Assembly (NCBI GenBank): GCA_045125655.1
Contig: JBGVNP010000052.1
Span: 1-22,659 of the forward strand
DNA length: 22,659 nucleotides
From: RGIG4608 sp045125655
Lineage (GTDB): Bacteria; Bacillota; Clostridia; Oscillospirales; CAG-272
Reading direction: 5' to 3'
In this document: positions 7,620 to 16,135 of the stretch, piece by piece
Position numbering within the stretch: the first letter of the stretch is position 1
How the letters are laid out: the number at the start of each line of letters is the position of its first letter
Translations under genes and position numbers: made by a program
The notes under the pieces: model-generated
Told to the model about the DNA's origin: nothing
Seen by the model: only the letters and a program-made list of their open reading frames with translations
The model's database searches: none

Positions 7620-8333
7620 ATGCAGAATACCAATCTTTCAGAGCTTGAGATCAAAATCGGCTACAAATTTAAAAATATCGAGCATCTTGAAACTGCGCTC
7701 ACACATTCCTCTTATTCAAACGAGCTGAAATTGAAGGGGAGAATCATTGAGTGCAACGAGCGTATTGAATTTCTTGGCGACAGTGTGCTTTCAATTATTG
7801 CGGCGGACTATCTTTTCAATAAATATCCCGATTATCCGGAGGGTGAGCTTACACGTCGCCGCGCGGTGATCGTTTGCCGTGATGCGCTCTCGTCGTATGC
7901 AAAGAGCTTTGACCTTGGCGAGTACCTTTTCCTTGGAAACGGTGAGGAGAAGAACCACGCGCGTGAGAGAAAATCCTTGCTTGAGAACACCTTTGAGGCA
8001 CTTATGGGAGCAATATATCTTGATGGTGCGCCCGACAGAATGCAGTTCATTGCACGTCTTATGCGTCCTTACTTTGAGAAGGAGCTTGACGCTTGGGAGA
8101 AGGGCAAGGTAGTTAAGGATTACAAGTCCGAGCTTCAGCAGATCATACAGCAGTCGGGAGTGGACACGCTTGCCTACGTTATGACCGGCTCACATGGACC
8201 CGACCACGAAAAGATTTTTGAGGTTGAGGCACATCTCAACTCCAATATCATTGGCAAGGGCACGGGCAAGACAAAACGAGAGGCAGAGCAGAATGCCGCA
8301 AAGGAAGCTCTTGCGCTTTTTGGAGAGATATAA
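7620..8333 (+). CDS. rnc: Ribonuclease III
   Basis: Cuts double-stranded RNA in rRNA precursors and regulatory duplexes. The 237 residues contain the catalytic domain (about 1-150) with the signature NERIEFLGDSVL (46-57) supplying Glu47, Glu50 and Asp54, and the second motif ENTFEALMGAIYLD with catalytic Glu126. The position equivalent to Asp114 of the E. coli enzyme is Asn123, a substitution I believe also occurs in other RNase III proteins. A double-stranded RNA binding domain fills the C terminus (about 164-237: DYKSELQQ ... GKGTGKTKREAEQNAAKEAL). GGGAG lies 7 nt before the ATG. It is 15 bp after trmFO and upstream of the radical SAM gene and smc, matching the rnc-smc-ftsY neighbourhood of Clostridia. 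Confidence 0.97.
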   Translation: MQNTNLSELEIKIGYKFKNIEHLETALTHSSYSNELKLKGRIIECNERIEFLGDSVLSIIAADYLFNKYPDYPEGELTRRRAVIVCRDALSSYAKSFDLGEYLFLGNGEEKNHARERKSLLENTFEALMGAIYLDGAPDRMQFIARLMRPYFEKELDAWEKGKVVKDYKSELQQIIQQSGVDTLAYVMTGSHGPDHEKIFEVEAHLNSNIIGKGTGKTKREAEQNAAKEALALFGEI

Positions 8334-8350
8334 ATCAAATACATAGAATT

Positions 8351-8390
8351 GGAATCGCGTATTTTACCCGATTCCCTTTCTTGCTTTTTT
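8351..8390 (+). terminator. Possible terminator after rnc
   Basis: Perfect 7-bp stem GGAATCG (8351-8357) / CGATTCC (8369-8375) with an 11-nt loop, followed by a pyrimidine-rich tract ending in six T (8385-8390). The T-run is interrupted near the stem, so termination may be partial. Confidence 0.45.
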
Positions 8391-8440
8391 AAGAAGATAA
8401 AAATTATCAAAAAATATGGCGAAAGGAGAGAAAAATTGCC

Positions 8441-9457
8441 GTGAGACATATAAATATTCCCATTTTTATTCCCCATCTCGGATGCCCGAATTTATGCGTT
8501 TTTTGTAATCAACGCTCAATTTCGGGACATATGGATTTCGATATTTCAAGTGTTGAAGAAGAGATAGAGGCGGTGCTTTCAACAGTGAAGAGTGACGATG
8601 AATGTGAGATCGCATTTTTTGGTGGCTCGTTTACGGGGATAGATCGCTCACTGATGGTGGAGCTCCTCTCGCTCGCTCAAAAATACGTTGATCGCGGAAG
8701 GGTTAGGTCAATCAGACTTTCCACTCGCCCCGACTATATTGACGGTGAAATACTTGATATTTTATCATCGTTTTCAGTTGAAACGATTGAGCTTGGACTT
8801 CAAAGCATGGACGATACGGTGCTTCGCTCAAGTAAGCGCGGACACACGTCGCAGTGTGCCGAAAACGCTTGTAAAATGGTAAAGGAGAGGGGCTTTAAGC
8901 TCATTGGTCAGATGATGATAGGACTGCCCGACTCCACACTTGAAAGGGAGCTTTTTACCGCCGAAAAAATATGTGAAATGAATGCCGACGGTGCAAGGAT
9001 ATATCCGACTGTGGTGTTTTATCAAACCGAGCTTTGCTCAATGATGCAAAGTGGACTTTACTCGGCACTCTCAAACGAGGAGGCGGTCGAGCGCACCAAG
9101 GAGGTGCTTAAGGTCTTTGCCAAAAGAAACGTGCCCTGCATCAGAATAGGACTTTGTGCGGGTGAAAATCTTTCAAACGAGGAGCACGTGGCGGGCGGAG
9201 CAAATCACAGTGCCATCGGTGAGCTTGCGCAGAGCGCTCTCTATCTTGACAAAATTTGTGAAGCTCTTGATAAAATCGATAATGAAAAATTACCCGAAAG
9301 CATTACAGTTTACTGCCCAAAGGGTGAAACCTCAAAGATAGTGGGTCAAAAACGAAAAAATATTGAAAAAATTTACCAAAAATATGCAATAAAGAGAGTA
9401 AAAGTTCTTGAAAAAGAGGAGCTTTTGAGGTATAATATAATAATAGCTTTAATCTAA
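8441..9457 (+). CDS. Radical SAM protein, Elp3/YtqA-like
   Basis: A 338-residue radical SAM enzyme of the Elp3/coproporphyrinogen-oxidase-like group (COG1243-type). The iron-sulfur cluster motif is CPNLCVFC with Cys15, Cys19 and Cys22. FFGGSFTG is the following glycine-rich strand typical of SAM binding; further conserved pieces are RLSTRPDYID, ELGLQSMDD and GQMMIGLPDST. It lacks the acetyltransferase domain of true Elp3, so it is not a full elongator subunit. A protein of this kind between rnc and smc is usual in Clostridia, often annotated as elongator protein 3; a role in tRNA wobble-base modification is plausible but unproven. The start is GTG 8441, 11 nt after AAAGGAGAG, giving the expected RHINIPIFIPHLGC beginning. 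The last 50 bases hold a promoter for smc. Confidence 0.85.
   Translation: MRHINIPIFIPHLGCPNLCVFCNQRSISGHMDFDISSVEEEIEAVLSTVKSDDECEIAFFGGSFTGIDRSLMVELLSLAQKYVDRGRVRSIRLSTRPDYIDGEILDILSSFSVETIELGLQSMDDTVLRSSKRGHTSQCAENACKMVKERGFKLIGQMMIGLPDSTLERELFTAEKICEMNADGARIYPTVVFYQTELCSMMQSGLYSALSNEEAVERTKEVLKVFAKRNVPCIRIGLCAGENLSNEEHVAGGANHSAIGELAQSALYLDKICEALDKIDNEKLPESITVYCPKGETSKIVGQKRKNIEKIYQKYAIKRVKVLEKEELLRYNIIIALI
9408..9436 (+). promoter_or_regulatory. Promoter for smc inside the preceding gene
   Basis: TTGAAA (9408-9413), exactly 17 bp, then a perfect TATAAT (9431-9436), within the 3' end of the radical SAM coding region. Transcription would start near 9443, about 60 nt before the smc start codon. 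Confidence 0.7.
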
Positions 9458-9502
9458 ATTATATTTGTGAAAAAATCATCCTGAAAATAGGAGGATACAG
9501 CT

Positions 9503-12500
9503 TTGTATTTGAAGAGTCTTGAAATGCAGGGATTCAAATCGTTCCCTGATAAAACAAAACTTAATTTCGAGCATGGCGCAACGGTTATCGTCGGTCCTAA
9601 CGGAAGCGGAAAATCCAATATTTCCGATGCGATGCGCTGGGTTCTCGGTGAGATCTCGTCAAAGAGCTTGCGCTCCACAAAGATGGAGGACGTTATCTTT
9701 GGTGGCGCGGATTCAAGAAAGCCCATGGGCTTTGCGGAGGTTTCCGTAACCTTTGACAACACCGACCCCGAAAACCGTCTTGACGCGCCCTACGATGAGG
9801 TTATTGTAACACGTCGTTACTATCGTTCGGGCGAAAGTGAATACTTTATAAACAAGAGGGCAGTGCGCCTTCGTGACATCTATGAGCTATTTATGAATAC
9901 CGGTATCGGTAGAGAGGGTTATTCGATCATCGGTCAGGGTAAGATCGCCGAGATCATCTCCCGTAAGAGCGAGGATAGAAGAAGCATCTTTGAGGACGCA
10001 TCGGGTATTGCCAAATTCCGTCACAAGAAGACCGAGAGTGAGAGAAAGCTCGCGCAGACCGAGGATAATATGACTCGTGTCAACGATATTTTCGTTGAGA
10101 TCAGCGCACAGGTAGGTCCTCTTGAAAAGGAAGCAGAGAAGGCAAAGAAGGCGATTGAGCTTCTTGAAACAAAGAAGAAGGTTGACGTTCAGCTCTGGTT
10201 CTTCGACACCGAAAAATATAGAAATGAAATAGCAAGATTTGAGAACCTTTATAAGCAGTCCAGCTTTGAATTGCAGATAGCCGAGGAGGCGATCGCAAAT
10301 TTCGAGGCGCAGAGGGACCGTCTTACAGAGGCATCACAGACCAATAGATATGAGTCGGAAAAGCTTCTCACACAGATCCGTGAGCAGACCGATGCAAACC
10401 ATGCGCTTGAAAGCACATATCGCGTAAACGAGAACGATGCATTGCACATTCAGTCGCTCATTGACGCTACGGGGGATGCCAAAGCGGCGATCGCCGCAAG
10501 CATCGAAGCGCAGAATGCCGAGATTGCAAAGCACCTTGAGAATATTGAAAATATAAAAGTCGAGGCGCAGCTTAAGTTCAAGGAGCACGATGATGCTCAG
10601 GATGAGATCGAGCGACTTGAACAGGAGATCGCGCGTCTTGAAAAGGAGATCGCCATCGCATTTGACGATATGCGCGCTCTTGAGGCGGAGCAGATGCAGC
10701 TCAAGGTGCGTCTTTCTGTAATTGAAAATGCAAAGAGCACCGACAGTGACAAGAACGATACTCTCCTTGCCGAGATGCAGGAGTATTCGAGAATAGATGA
10801 CGAGCTTACAAAATCCCAGAAGCAGACGCAACGTACAGTTGACGGCTATAATGAGGATATTGCAAAGAGCGATGCGAAGATAGAGGAGCTTTTCTCTTCC
10901 CTTGAGCGCGTTCTTCAGCAGAGAGAGGGACTTGAAGCAGATCTTACAAATAAAAAGCTCCTTTTGCAGTCCACTCAGCAGAGAATAGACACCTATAAAG
11001 CTATGGACGATCAGTTCGAGGGCTATAATAATAGCGTTCGATTCGTTATGAAGTCCTATAGCGAGGGTAAATTGACAAATCCCGACGGAACGAGTGTCGG
11101 AAAAATATACGGCCCCATCTCAAAGCTTATCTCGGTTGAGGATAAGTACGTAGTGGCGGTTGAAACCTCTCTTGGCGCGGCTATTCAGAATATAGTCGTT
11201 GAAAACGAGAGCGTGGCAAAGGCGGCAATGCTTTCTCTTAAGAGAAACGAGCAGGGTAGAGCTACCTTTATGCCACTTACGGCTATCAAGGCACCCACCA
11301 TCTCTCAGGAGATGAAGGATGCATCGGGCTTCCGCGGTTTTATCGCGTTTGCAGATGACCTTGTAAGCACGAAGAATGAGTATATGAATATCGTTTCATA
11401 TATGCTTGGCAGAATTGCGGTGTTTGACAATATCGACAATGCTACCGAGATGGCAAAGGCACTTAAATATCGCGTGAGAGCTATAACTCTTGACGGTCAG
11501 CAGATAAACGTTGGCGGCTCGTTTACGGGCGGTTCGGTTAAGCACGGTCAGAGTATTTTGTCACGCGCGGGCGAGATAAAGAAGCTTGAGGAGGAGTGCA
11601 AGAAGACCGAGGGCATCATTTCAAAGCTTACCGAAACCTACAACACGCTTTGCAAGGACGTTGAAAAGGCAGAGCTTGAGATCAAGGCGCTTGAGGACAG
11701 AAAGAAGATCATCTCTCTTATGGCGGGAAGCGAGAATACAAAGCTCCAGCAGATAAATGCCAAGATTGATGCAAATAAGACTCTTATGGACAAGCTCCAA
11801 GAGGATTATGACAATATCGTTAAGATGCGCGAGAGATACGATGAGGATTTTGCAACCCTCACCGAGCAGATCGCCGCATTTGATGAAAAGATCTCTGCGA
11901 TTTCGGAGATAAGAACCGACAAGGATATTCAAAAGAATACACTTATCGACAAAAAGGACGAGCTTGCACAGCTTCTTACGGCTACGTTTATTCGTATAAA
12001 CGAGCTTCAAAAGGATATTGAGACCGAGCAGCTTCTTATCGAAAAGAATAAGGAACATATTGCATCTCTTGAAGGTGATATTGTCGGTCAGGATGAAAAG
12101 GTTAAGGAGTACAAGGAGCGTCTTGTAGTTCTTGAGGCGGAACGCATTGAAAACCGTGCGCGTCTTGAGGAGGGCGAGAGTGCTCTTGCAGAGCTTAGTG
12201 CACAGCGTGCGCGTCTTGAAGAAAACGGCACAGAATACGAAAAGAAGATCAATGCTATCAATGCAAAGATCAAGGAAAAGCTTGAAAGCAAGGACGTGCT
12301 TGTCAAGGACAATATGTTCAATGAGAACAAGCTTTCAAATCTCAGAAGTGATTATGACAAGCTCTCAAGCAAGCTTTGGGACGATCACGAGCTTACACGT
12401 AATCAGGCGATGGAGCTTGGATATGAGGAGATCACCGCAGAGCAGCGTCCTGAGATTGCAAAGATACAGACGGAGTGCAGAAATAAGCTCCGTGCAATCG

Positions 12501-13135
12501 GTCACGTTGACCTTGATGCAGTGAATAAGTATAAAGAGGTCAAGGAGCGCTACGACTACATGGATAAGCAGATCCGAGATCTTAATGCGTCCAAATTGGA
12601 GCTTGAAAGAATAATTTCTCAGCTTGACGAAGAGATGAAGACATCGTTTATCGAGTCCTTCAACAAGATCAATGAAAACTTCAACAGAGTATTCGTTGAG
12701 CTTTTTGGCGGCGGATATGCAGAGCTTCAGCTCTCCGACCCCGAGGACGTTCTTAACTGCGGCATTGAGATCAAAGCCGCACCTCCCGGAAAGATCATCA
12801 AGAATCTTATGCAGCTTTCGGGCGGTGAGCAGGCATTTATCGCGATTGCTTTGTTCTTTGCGGTATTGCAGGTAAATCCCTCGCCCTTCTGTATCCTTGA
12901 CGAGATCGAGGCGGCACTTGACGAGGCGAACGTTTCAAGATTTTCCGAGTACATCAAAAAATATACGGGCGGAACGCAGTTCATTCTCATCACGCACAGA
13001 CGCGGTACGATGGAGAGTGCAAACCGTCTTTACGGCGTAACCATGCCCGAACACGGCATTTCAAAGATCCTCTCTTTGAACGTTGCCGACATAGCAAAGA
13101 AGAAGGAAGGAGATTGGGATGGGATTTTTGGATAA
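9503..13135 (+). CDS. smc: Chromosome segregation protein SMC
   Basis: The ATPase of the bacterial SMC-ScpA-ScpB condensin, which extrudes loops to separate replicated chromosomes. The 1210 residues have the full architecture: head with Walker A GPNGSGKS (31-38), a coiled-coil arm (about 165-500), the hinge (about 505-670, ending in GGSFTGGS), the returning coil (about 680-1020), and the C-terminal head with ABC signature LSGGEQ (from 1105) and Walker B CILDE (about 1130-1134) followed by the D-loop ALDEAN. Translation should start at TTG 9503: AGGAGG (9489-9494) lies 8 nt upstream and the protein then begins MYLKSLEMQGFKSF, the family's usual N terminus. It has its own promoter just upstream. 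The 3' end overlaps ftsY by 17 bp. Confidence 0.98.
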   Translation: MYLKSLEMQGFKSFPDKTKLNFEHGATVIVGPNGSGKSNISDAMRWVLGEISSKSLRSTKMEDVIFGGADSRKPMGFAEVSVTFDNTDPENRLDAPYDEVIVTRRYYRSGESEYFINKRAVRLRDIYELFMNTGIGREGYSIIGQGKIAEIISRKSEDRRSIFEDASGIAKFRHKKTESERKLAQTEDNMTRVNDIFVEISAQVGPLEKEAEKAKKAIELLETKKKVDVQLWFFDTEKYRNEIARFENLYKQSSFELQIAEEAIANFEAQRDRLTEASQTNRYESEKLLTQIREQTDANHALESTYRVNENDALHIQSLIDATGDAKAAIAASIEAQNAEIAKHLENIENIKVEAQLKFKEHDDAQDEIERLEQEIARLEKEIAIAFDDMRALEAEQMQLKVRLSVIENAKSTDSDKNDTLLAEMQEYSRIDDELTKSQKQTQRTVDGYNEDIAKSDAKIEELFSSLERVLQQREGLEADLTNKKLLLQSTQQRIDTYKAMDDQFEGYNNSVRFVMKSYSEGKLTNPDGTSVGKIYGPISKLISVEDKYVVAVETSLGAAIQNIVVENESVAKAAMLSLKRNEQGRATFMPLTAIKAPTISQEMKDASGFRGFIAFADDLVSTKNEYMNIVSYMLGRIAVFDNIDNATEMAKALKYRVRAITLDGQQINVGGSFTGGSVKHGQSILSRAGEIKKLEEECKKTEGIISKLTETYNTLCKDVEKAELEIKALEDRKKIISLMAGSENTKLQQINAKIDANKTLMDKLQEDYDNIVKMRERYDEDFATLTEQIAAFDEKISAISEIRTDKDIQKNTLIDKKDELAQLLTATFIRINELQKDIETEQLLIEKNKEHIASLEGDIVGQDEKVKEYKERLVVLEAERIENRARLEEGESALAELSAQRARLEENGTEYEKKINAINAKIKEKLESKDVLVKDNMFNENKLSNLRSDYDKLSSKLWDDHELTRNQAMELGYEEITAEQRPEIAKIQTECRNKLRAIGHVDLDAVNKYKEVKERYDYMDKQIRDLNASKLELERIISQLDEEMKTSFIESFNKINENFNRVFVELFGGGYAELQLSDPEDVLNCGIEIKAAPPGKIIKNLMQLSGGEQAFIAIALFFAVLQVNPSPFCILDEIEAALDEANVSRFSEYIKKYTGGTQFILITHRRGTMESANRLYGVTMPEHGISKILSLNVADIAKKKEGDWDGIFG

Positions 13136-14024
13136 ATTAAAGGCAGGACTTCAAAAGACCAAGAATGCGCTCTTTTCCCCCATTGACAAGATGCTTAAGG
13201 CATTTACAAAGGTGGACGAGGAGCTTCTTGAGGAGCTTGAGGAAATGCTCATCTGTGCCGACGTCGGTGCAGGTGCAACTGATGAAATAATTGAAAAGCT
13301 CCGCGATGACATCAAGGAGGAAAAGATAAAGGATGCCGACGAGGTTCGTGCCTTCCTTAAGAATACACTCAAGGAGATGATCGGCGAGGGTGCTCCTCTT
13401 GTGCTTGACACAAAGCCCTCCGTTATTCTCGTTATCGGTGTAAACGGCGCGGGAAAGACAACCTCCATCGGCAAGATTTCAAACAAGCTCCGCAAGGACG
13501 GCAAAAAGGTAGTTGTTGCGGCGGCGGACACCTTCCGTGCGGCGGCTATAGATCAGCTTGCGGTTTGGTGTGAAAGAAGCGGAGTCGATCTCGTTAAGCA
13601 GAGTGAGGGAAGTGATCCTGCGGCTGTTGTATTCGACGCTATCAACTATGCGAAGAACAAAAATGCGGACGTTCTCATCGTTGACACTGCGGGACGTCTT
13701 CACAACAAGAAAAACCTTATGAATGAGCTTGAAAAGATCAATCGCGTTATTTCGAGAGAATTGCCCGAAGCATCTCGCGAAAATCTCTTGGTGCTTGATG
13801 CAACAACGGGACAGAATGCGATCCTTCAGGCAAAGGAATTTAAAAATGCCGCCGAGATCACGGGTCTTGTTCTCAACAAGCTTGACGGCACCGCAAAGGG
13901 CGGAATAGTGCTTTCTATCAAGAGAGAGCTTGGCATACCTGTTAAATTTATAGGCGTTGGTGAGAAGATCGACGATATGCAGCCCTTCAATGCAGAGGAA
14001 TTTATTTCCGCACTTTTTGAATAA
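13119..14024 (+). CDS. ftsY: Signal recognition particle receptor FtsY
   Basis: The SRP receptor GTPase that docks ribosome-nascent chain complexes at the membrane translocon. The 301 residues contain the helical N domain followed by the G domain: GVNGAGKT (107-114), DTFRAAA, DTAGR (189-193) and NKLD (253-256), then GGIVLSI and the FIGVGEKIDDMQPFNAEEF C terminus. The long acidic A domain found in E. coli is absent; only a short N-terminal amphipathic helix (GFLDKLKAGLQK) precedes the NG core, as in many Gram-positive bacteria. AAGGAGAT lies within the smc end and the start overlaps smc by 17 bp, pointing to coupled translation. Confidence 0.97.
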   Translation: MGFLDKLKAGLQKTKNALFSPIDKMLKAFTKVDEELLEELEEMLICADVGAGATDEIIEKLRDDIKEEKIKDADEVRAFLKNTLKEMIGEGAPLVLDTKPSVILVIGVNGAGKTTSIGKISNKLRKDGKKVVVAAADTFRAAAIDQLAVWCERSGVDLVKQSEGSDPAAVVFDAINYAKNKNADVLIVDTAGRLHNKKNLMNELEKINRVISRELPEASRENLLVLDATTGQNAILQAKEFKNAAEITGLVLNKLDGTAKGGIVLSIKRELGIPVKFIGVGEKIDDMQPFNAEEFISALFE

Positions 14025-14035
14025 TCGGAGAGTAT

Positions 14036-14644
14036 ATGAAGATAGTTTTTGCATCGGGCAATAAACACAAAATTGAAGAATTCGGTGCGATACTTAAGAG
14101 GTATATACCGAGCGTTGAGGTCGTTTCCATGAAGGAAGTGGGCATACTTGACGATATAGTTGAGGACGGCACTACCTTTGAGGAAAACGCTCTCATCAAG
14201 GCGCGCACTGTTGCTAAACACGGTTATATCGGTGTTGCCGACGATTCGGGCATTTCCGTCCGTGCGCTTGGCGGTGCGCCGGGTATTTACTCCGCAAGAT
14301 ACGCGGGCGAGCACGGTAATGACAAAAAGAATAATTTAAAGCTCCTCGATGATATGAAGGATAAGGATGACCGCACTTGCTCATTCGTTTGCGCTATTGC
14401 GTGTGCTTTTCCAAATGGAATTGAGCAAGAGGATTTTTCAGTAATTGGCGAATGCCACGGAGTGCTCCTTTTTGAAGAAAAGGGAGAGGGCGGCTTTGGA
14501 TATGATCCGTTATTCTTCGTTGAGGAATACGGCAAGACCTTTGGTGAGCTTACCTCCGATGAAAAAAACAAAATCAGTCACCGTGCGGTGGCTACCGAGC
14601 TTTTTGCAAGGGAGCTTTGCAAAAGAGTTTCAATTAAGGAGTAA
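14036..14644 (+). CDS. rdgB: Non-canonical purine NTP pyrophosphatase (XTP/dITP diphosphatase)
   Basis: Hydrolyses XTP, ITP and dITP to monophosphates, keeping deaminated purines out of DNA and RNA. The 202 residues match the HAM1/RdgB family throughout: FASGNKHKIEEF at the N terminus for nucleotide binding, VADDSGISVRALGGAPGIYSARYAG in the middle, GFGYDPLFF, and GKTFGELTSDEKNKISHRAVA at the C terminus. CGGAGAG lies a few bases before the ATG. It is 11 bp after ftsY, and its stop codon follows directly on the AAGGAG of the next gene. Confidence 0.96.
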   Translation: MKIVFASGNKHKIEEFGAILKRYIPSVEVVSMKEVGILDDIVEDGTTFEENALIKARTVAKHGYIGVADDSGISVRALGGAPGIYSARYAGEHGNDKKNNLKLLDDMKDKDDRTCSFVCAIACAFPNGIEQEDFSVIGECHGVLLFEEKGEGGFGYDPLFFVEEYGKTFGELTSDEKNKISHRAVATELFARELCKRVSIKE

Positions 14645-14653
14645 TGCAGCAGA

Positions 14654-15133
14654 ATGAAAAAATATTTTACTACGTCGCTCATTATCTTTAGTACGATCGG
14701 TGGAATAGTGACCTTTATAATCGCGTCCTTTTTCACTGATGACATACCTACCTTGGTTCTTTTTTCAGCTATTGCGACCTTGAGTATATCCTTGACTGTT
14801 CCTACTATGTTTGCCATATCGGACAGAAAATTCAAGCCGCTCATAAGGGAGATAAGTGAGCCGATCGTGATTGACGAGAGAGTTAATTACGTTGTCGGCG
14901 AAGAGGTAAGGCAGGGCTTTATGATAACTACAAGGAACAGTATGTTCATCATTTCGACCGAGAATGAAAAGCCCGTCAAAATGGAGATAAAGAGAAACGA
15001 AATCAAAAAAATTTCTATCACGGATGATGTATTTTTGAACATCTTCCTTGATTACGATAAATGTATCAGAGTTTTCGCGGGAAATTGTCAGGAGCTTTCC
15101 AAGATGCTTCACGACGAGGGCTTTGGTAAATAA
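14654..15133 (+). CDS. Hypothetical membrane protein with possible PH-like domain
   Basis: I do not recognise this 159-residue protein. It has two hydrophobic helices at the N terminus (about 5-26 and 31-55) joined by a short acidic turn (TDDIP), then a soluble domain of about 100 residues rich in short beta strands (VNYVVGEEVRQGFMITT, MFIIST, VKMEIKRNEIKKISI, IRVFAG) and a final helix (CQELSKMLHDEGF). This strand-rich pattern ending in one helix resembles bacterial PH/GRAM-like domains, but that is inference from the pattern. It would sit in the cytoplasmic membrane with the domain inside. AAGGAG (14636-14641) lies 12 nt before the ATG. It is packed between rdgB and yhbY in the same operon. 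Confidence 0.75.
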   Translation: MKKYFTTSLIIFSTIGGIVTFIIASFFTDDIPTLVLFSAIATLSISLTVPTMFAISDRKFKPLIREISEPIVIDERVNYVVGEEVRQGFMITTRNSMFIISTENEKPVKMEIKRNEIKKISITDDVFLNIFLDYDKCIRVFAGNCQELSKMLHDEGFGK

Positions 15134-15149
15134 TATTACGGAGAAAATT

Positions 15150-15437
15150 ATGTTAAATTCAAAGCAGAGAGCCGCACTTCGTTCAATGGCGGCACAGATA
15201 CAGCCCATTATGCAGATCGGCAAGGGCGGAGTTTCTGAAAATCTTGTAAAAACGGTATCGGACGCGCTTGAGGCGCGAGAGCTTATCAAGCTTTCAGTGC
15301 TTGAAAACTGCGATTATACCACAAGGGATATTGCAGAGGAGCTTGCTGAGGCAACGGGTGCCGACGTGGTGGCTGTTATCGGCAGAAAGGTAGTTCTTTA
15401 CCGCGAAAGCGAAAATAAAAAGAGAATCGAGATCTAA
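15150..15437 (+). CDS. yhbY: YhbY-family ribosome assembly RNA-binding protein
   Basis: A 95-residue CRM (CRS1-YhbY) domain protein. The family binds pre-50S particles and helps large subunit assembly. It begins MLNSKQRAALRSMA, carries the GxxG loop IGKGG (23-27), then VSENLVKTVSDALEARELIKLSVLEN and ends with VVAVIGRKVVLYRES, covering the whole domain. ATG 15150 is chosen because ACGGAGAA lies just upstream; the reading frame stays open further upstream but that overlaps the previous gene. It stands one base before nadD, the usual yhbY-nadD order in Bacillota. Confidence 0.95.
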   Translation: MLNSKQRAALRSMAAQIQPIMQIGKGGVSENLVKTVSDALEARELIKLSVLENCDYTTRDIAEELAEATGADVVAVIGRKVVLYRESENKKRIEI

Positions 15438-15438
15438 A

Positions 15439-16050
15439 ATGGAAGATATTACGAGAATTGGAATATACGGTGGCACATTTGCTCCCATTCATAACGGACA
15501 TGTTAACGCGGCAAAGGCATTTATGGATCAGATGCAGCTTCATTATCTTTTCGTCATTCCAACCTGTATGTCACCCGACAAGATTCGTGATGAGGGTGAT
15601 GATGCCCATCACAGAATGGAGATGTGCAGACTCGCCTTCGAGGGTGAGGTTGGTGTGATAGTGAGTGATATGGAGATCGAGCGCGGTGGCATCAGCTACA
15701 CCGTGGATACTCTCCGTGCGCTTGCAAGAGAGGATAGAAGACTCTTTATGCTCGTCGGTACCGATATGGCTATTCGACTTGATGAATGGAGGGAGCCAGA
15801 GGAGATATTTAAGCTCTGCTATCCCACCTACGTGCGCCGCGAAAGCGATAAGCTTCTTGAAAAGAAGATAATCGAAAAGAATACTAAATACCTTAATGAT
15901 TACGGCAAAATATGTCGCAGAATAATGACGGACGAAATTGAGCTTTCGTCAACTCAAATTCGTAATATGGTCAAGAATGGTGAGGATATTTCCCACCTCG
16001 TGCCCCAAAAGGTTGCGGACTATATTAAAGAACATGGGCTTTATAGGTAA
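15439..16050 (+). CDS. nadD: Nicotinate-nucleotide adenylyltransferase
   Basis: Joins nicotinate mononucleotide and ATP to give deamido-NAD, the shared step of bacterial NAD synthesis. The 203 residues carry the nucleotidyltransferase signature GIYGGTFAPIHNGH (8-21; the more usual GGTFDP has Asp where this has Ala), DMEIERGGISYTVDTLR, LVGTDMA, and the second signature ELSSTQIRNMV near the C terminus. It begins 2 bp after the yhbY stop with no clear binding site of its own, so it is probably translated by coupling. In related genomes yqeK follows at once; here about 400 bp of repeat-like DNA intervene. Confidence 0.96.
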   Translation: MEDITRIGIYGGTFAPIHNGHVNAAKAFMDQMQLHYLFVIPTCMSPDKIRDEGDDAHHRMEMCRLAFEGEVGVIVSDMEIERGGISYTVDTLRALAREDRRLFMLVGTDMAIRLDEWREPEEIFKLCYPTYVRRESDKLLEKKIIEKNTKYLNDYGKICRRIMTDEIELSSTQIRNMVKNGEDISHLVPQKVADYIKEHGLYR

Positions 16051-16054
16051 GAGG

Positions 16055-16135
16055 TTAGTTGATACGACTGTCGCTATTTAGTTAGTTGATAAGACTGTCG
16101 CTATTTAGATAGTTGATAAGACTGTCGCTTTTTAG
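16055..16135. repeat. Three tandem copies of a 27-bp repeat
   Basis: Copies at 16055-16081, 16082-16108 and 16109-16135, all exactly 27 bp and contiguous. Each carries AGTTGATA.GACTGTCGCT and ends TTTAG. Copy 1 has C where the others have A in the middle; copy 3 differs at its first bases and in its T-run. There are no spacers, so it is not a CRISPR array. The block starts 4 bp after the nadD stop and ends where the candidate minus-strand RNA terminates. Confidence 0.9.

Noticed and set aside
12132..12524. 130-codon + strand frame inside smc
   Set aside because: Arg/Ser-rich low-complexity shadow of the coiled-coil region; no ribosome binding site.
13119..13135. smc-ftsY overlap as a sign of frameshift
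   Set aside because: Both proteins are complete and of normal length with proper termini; the 17-bp overlap is ordinary translational coupling.
16055..16135. Regularly spaced repeats that could suggest a CRISPR array
   Set aside because: The copies are contiguous with no unique spacers, only three units, and no cas genes are near.
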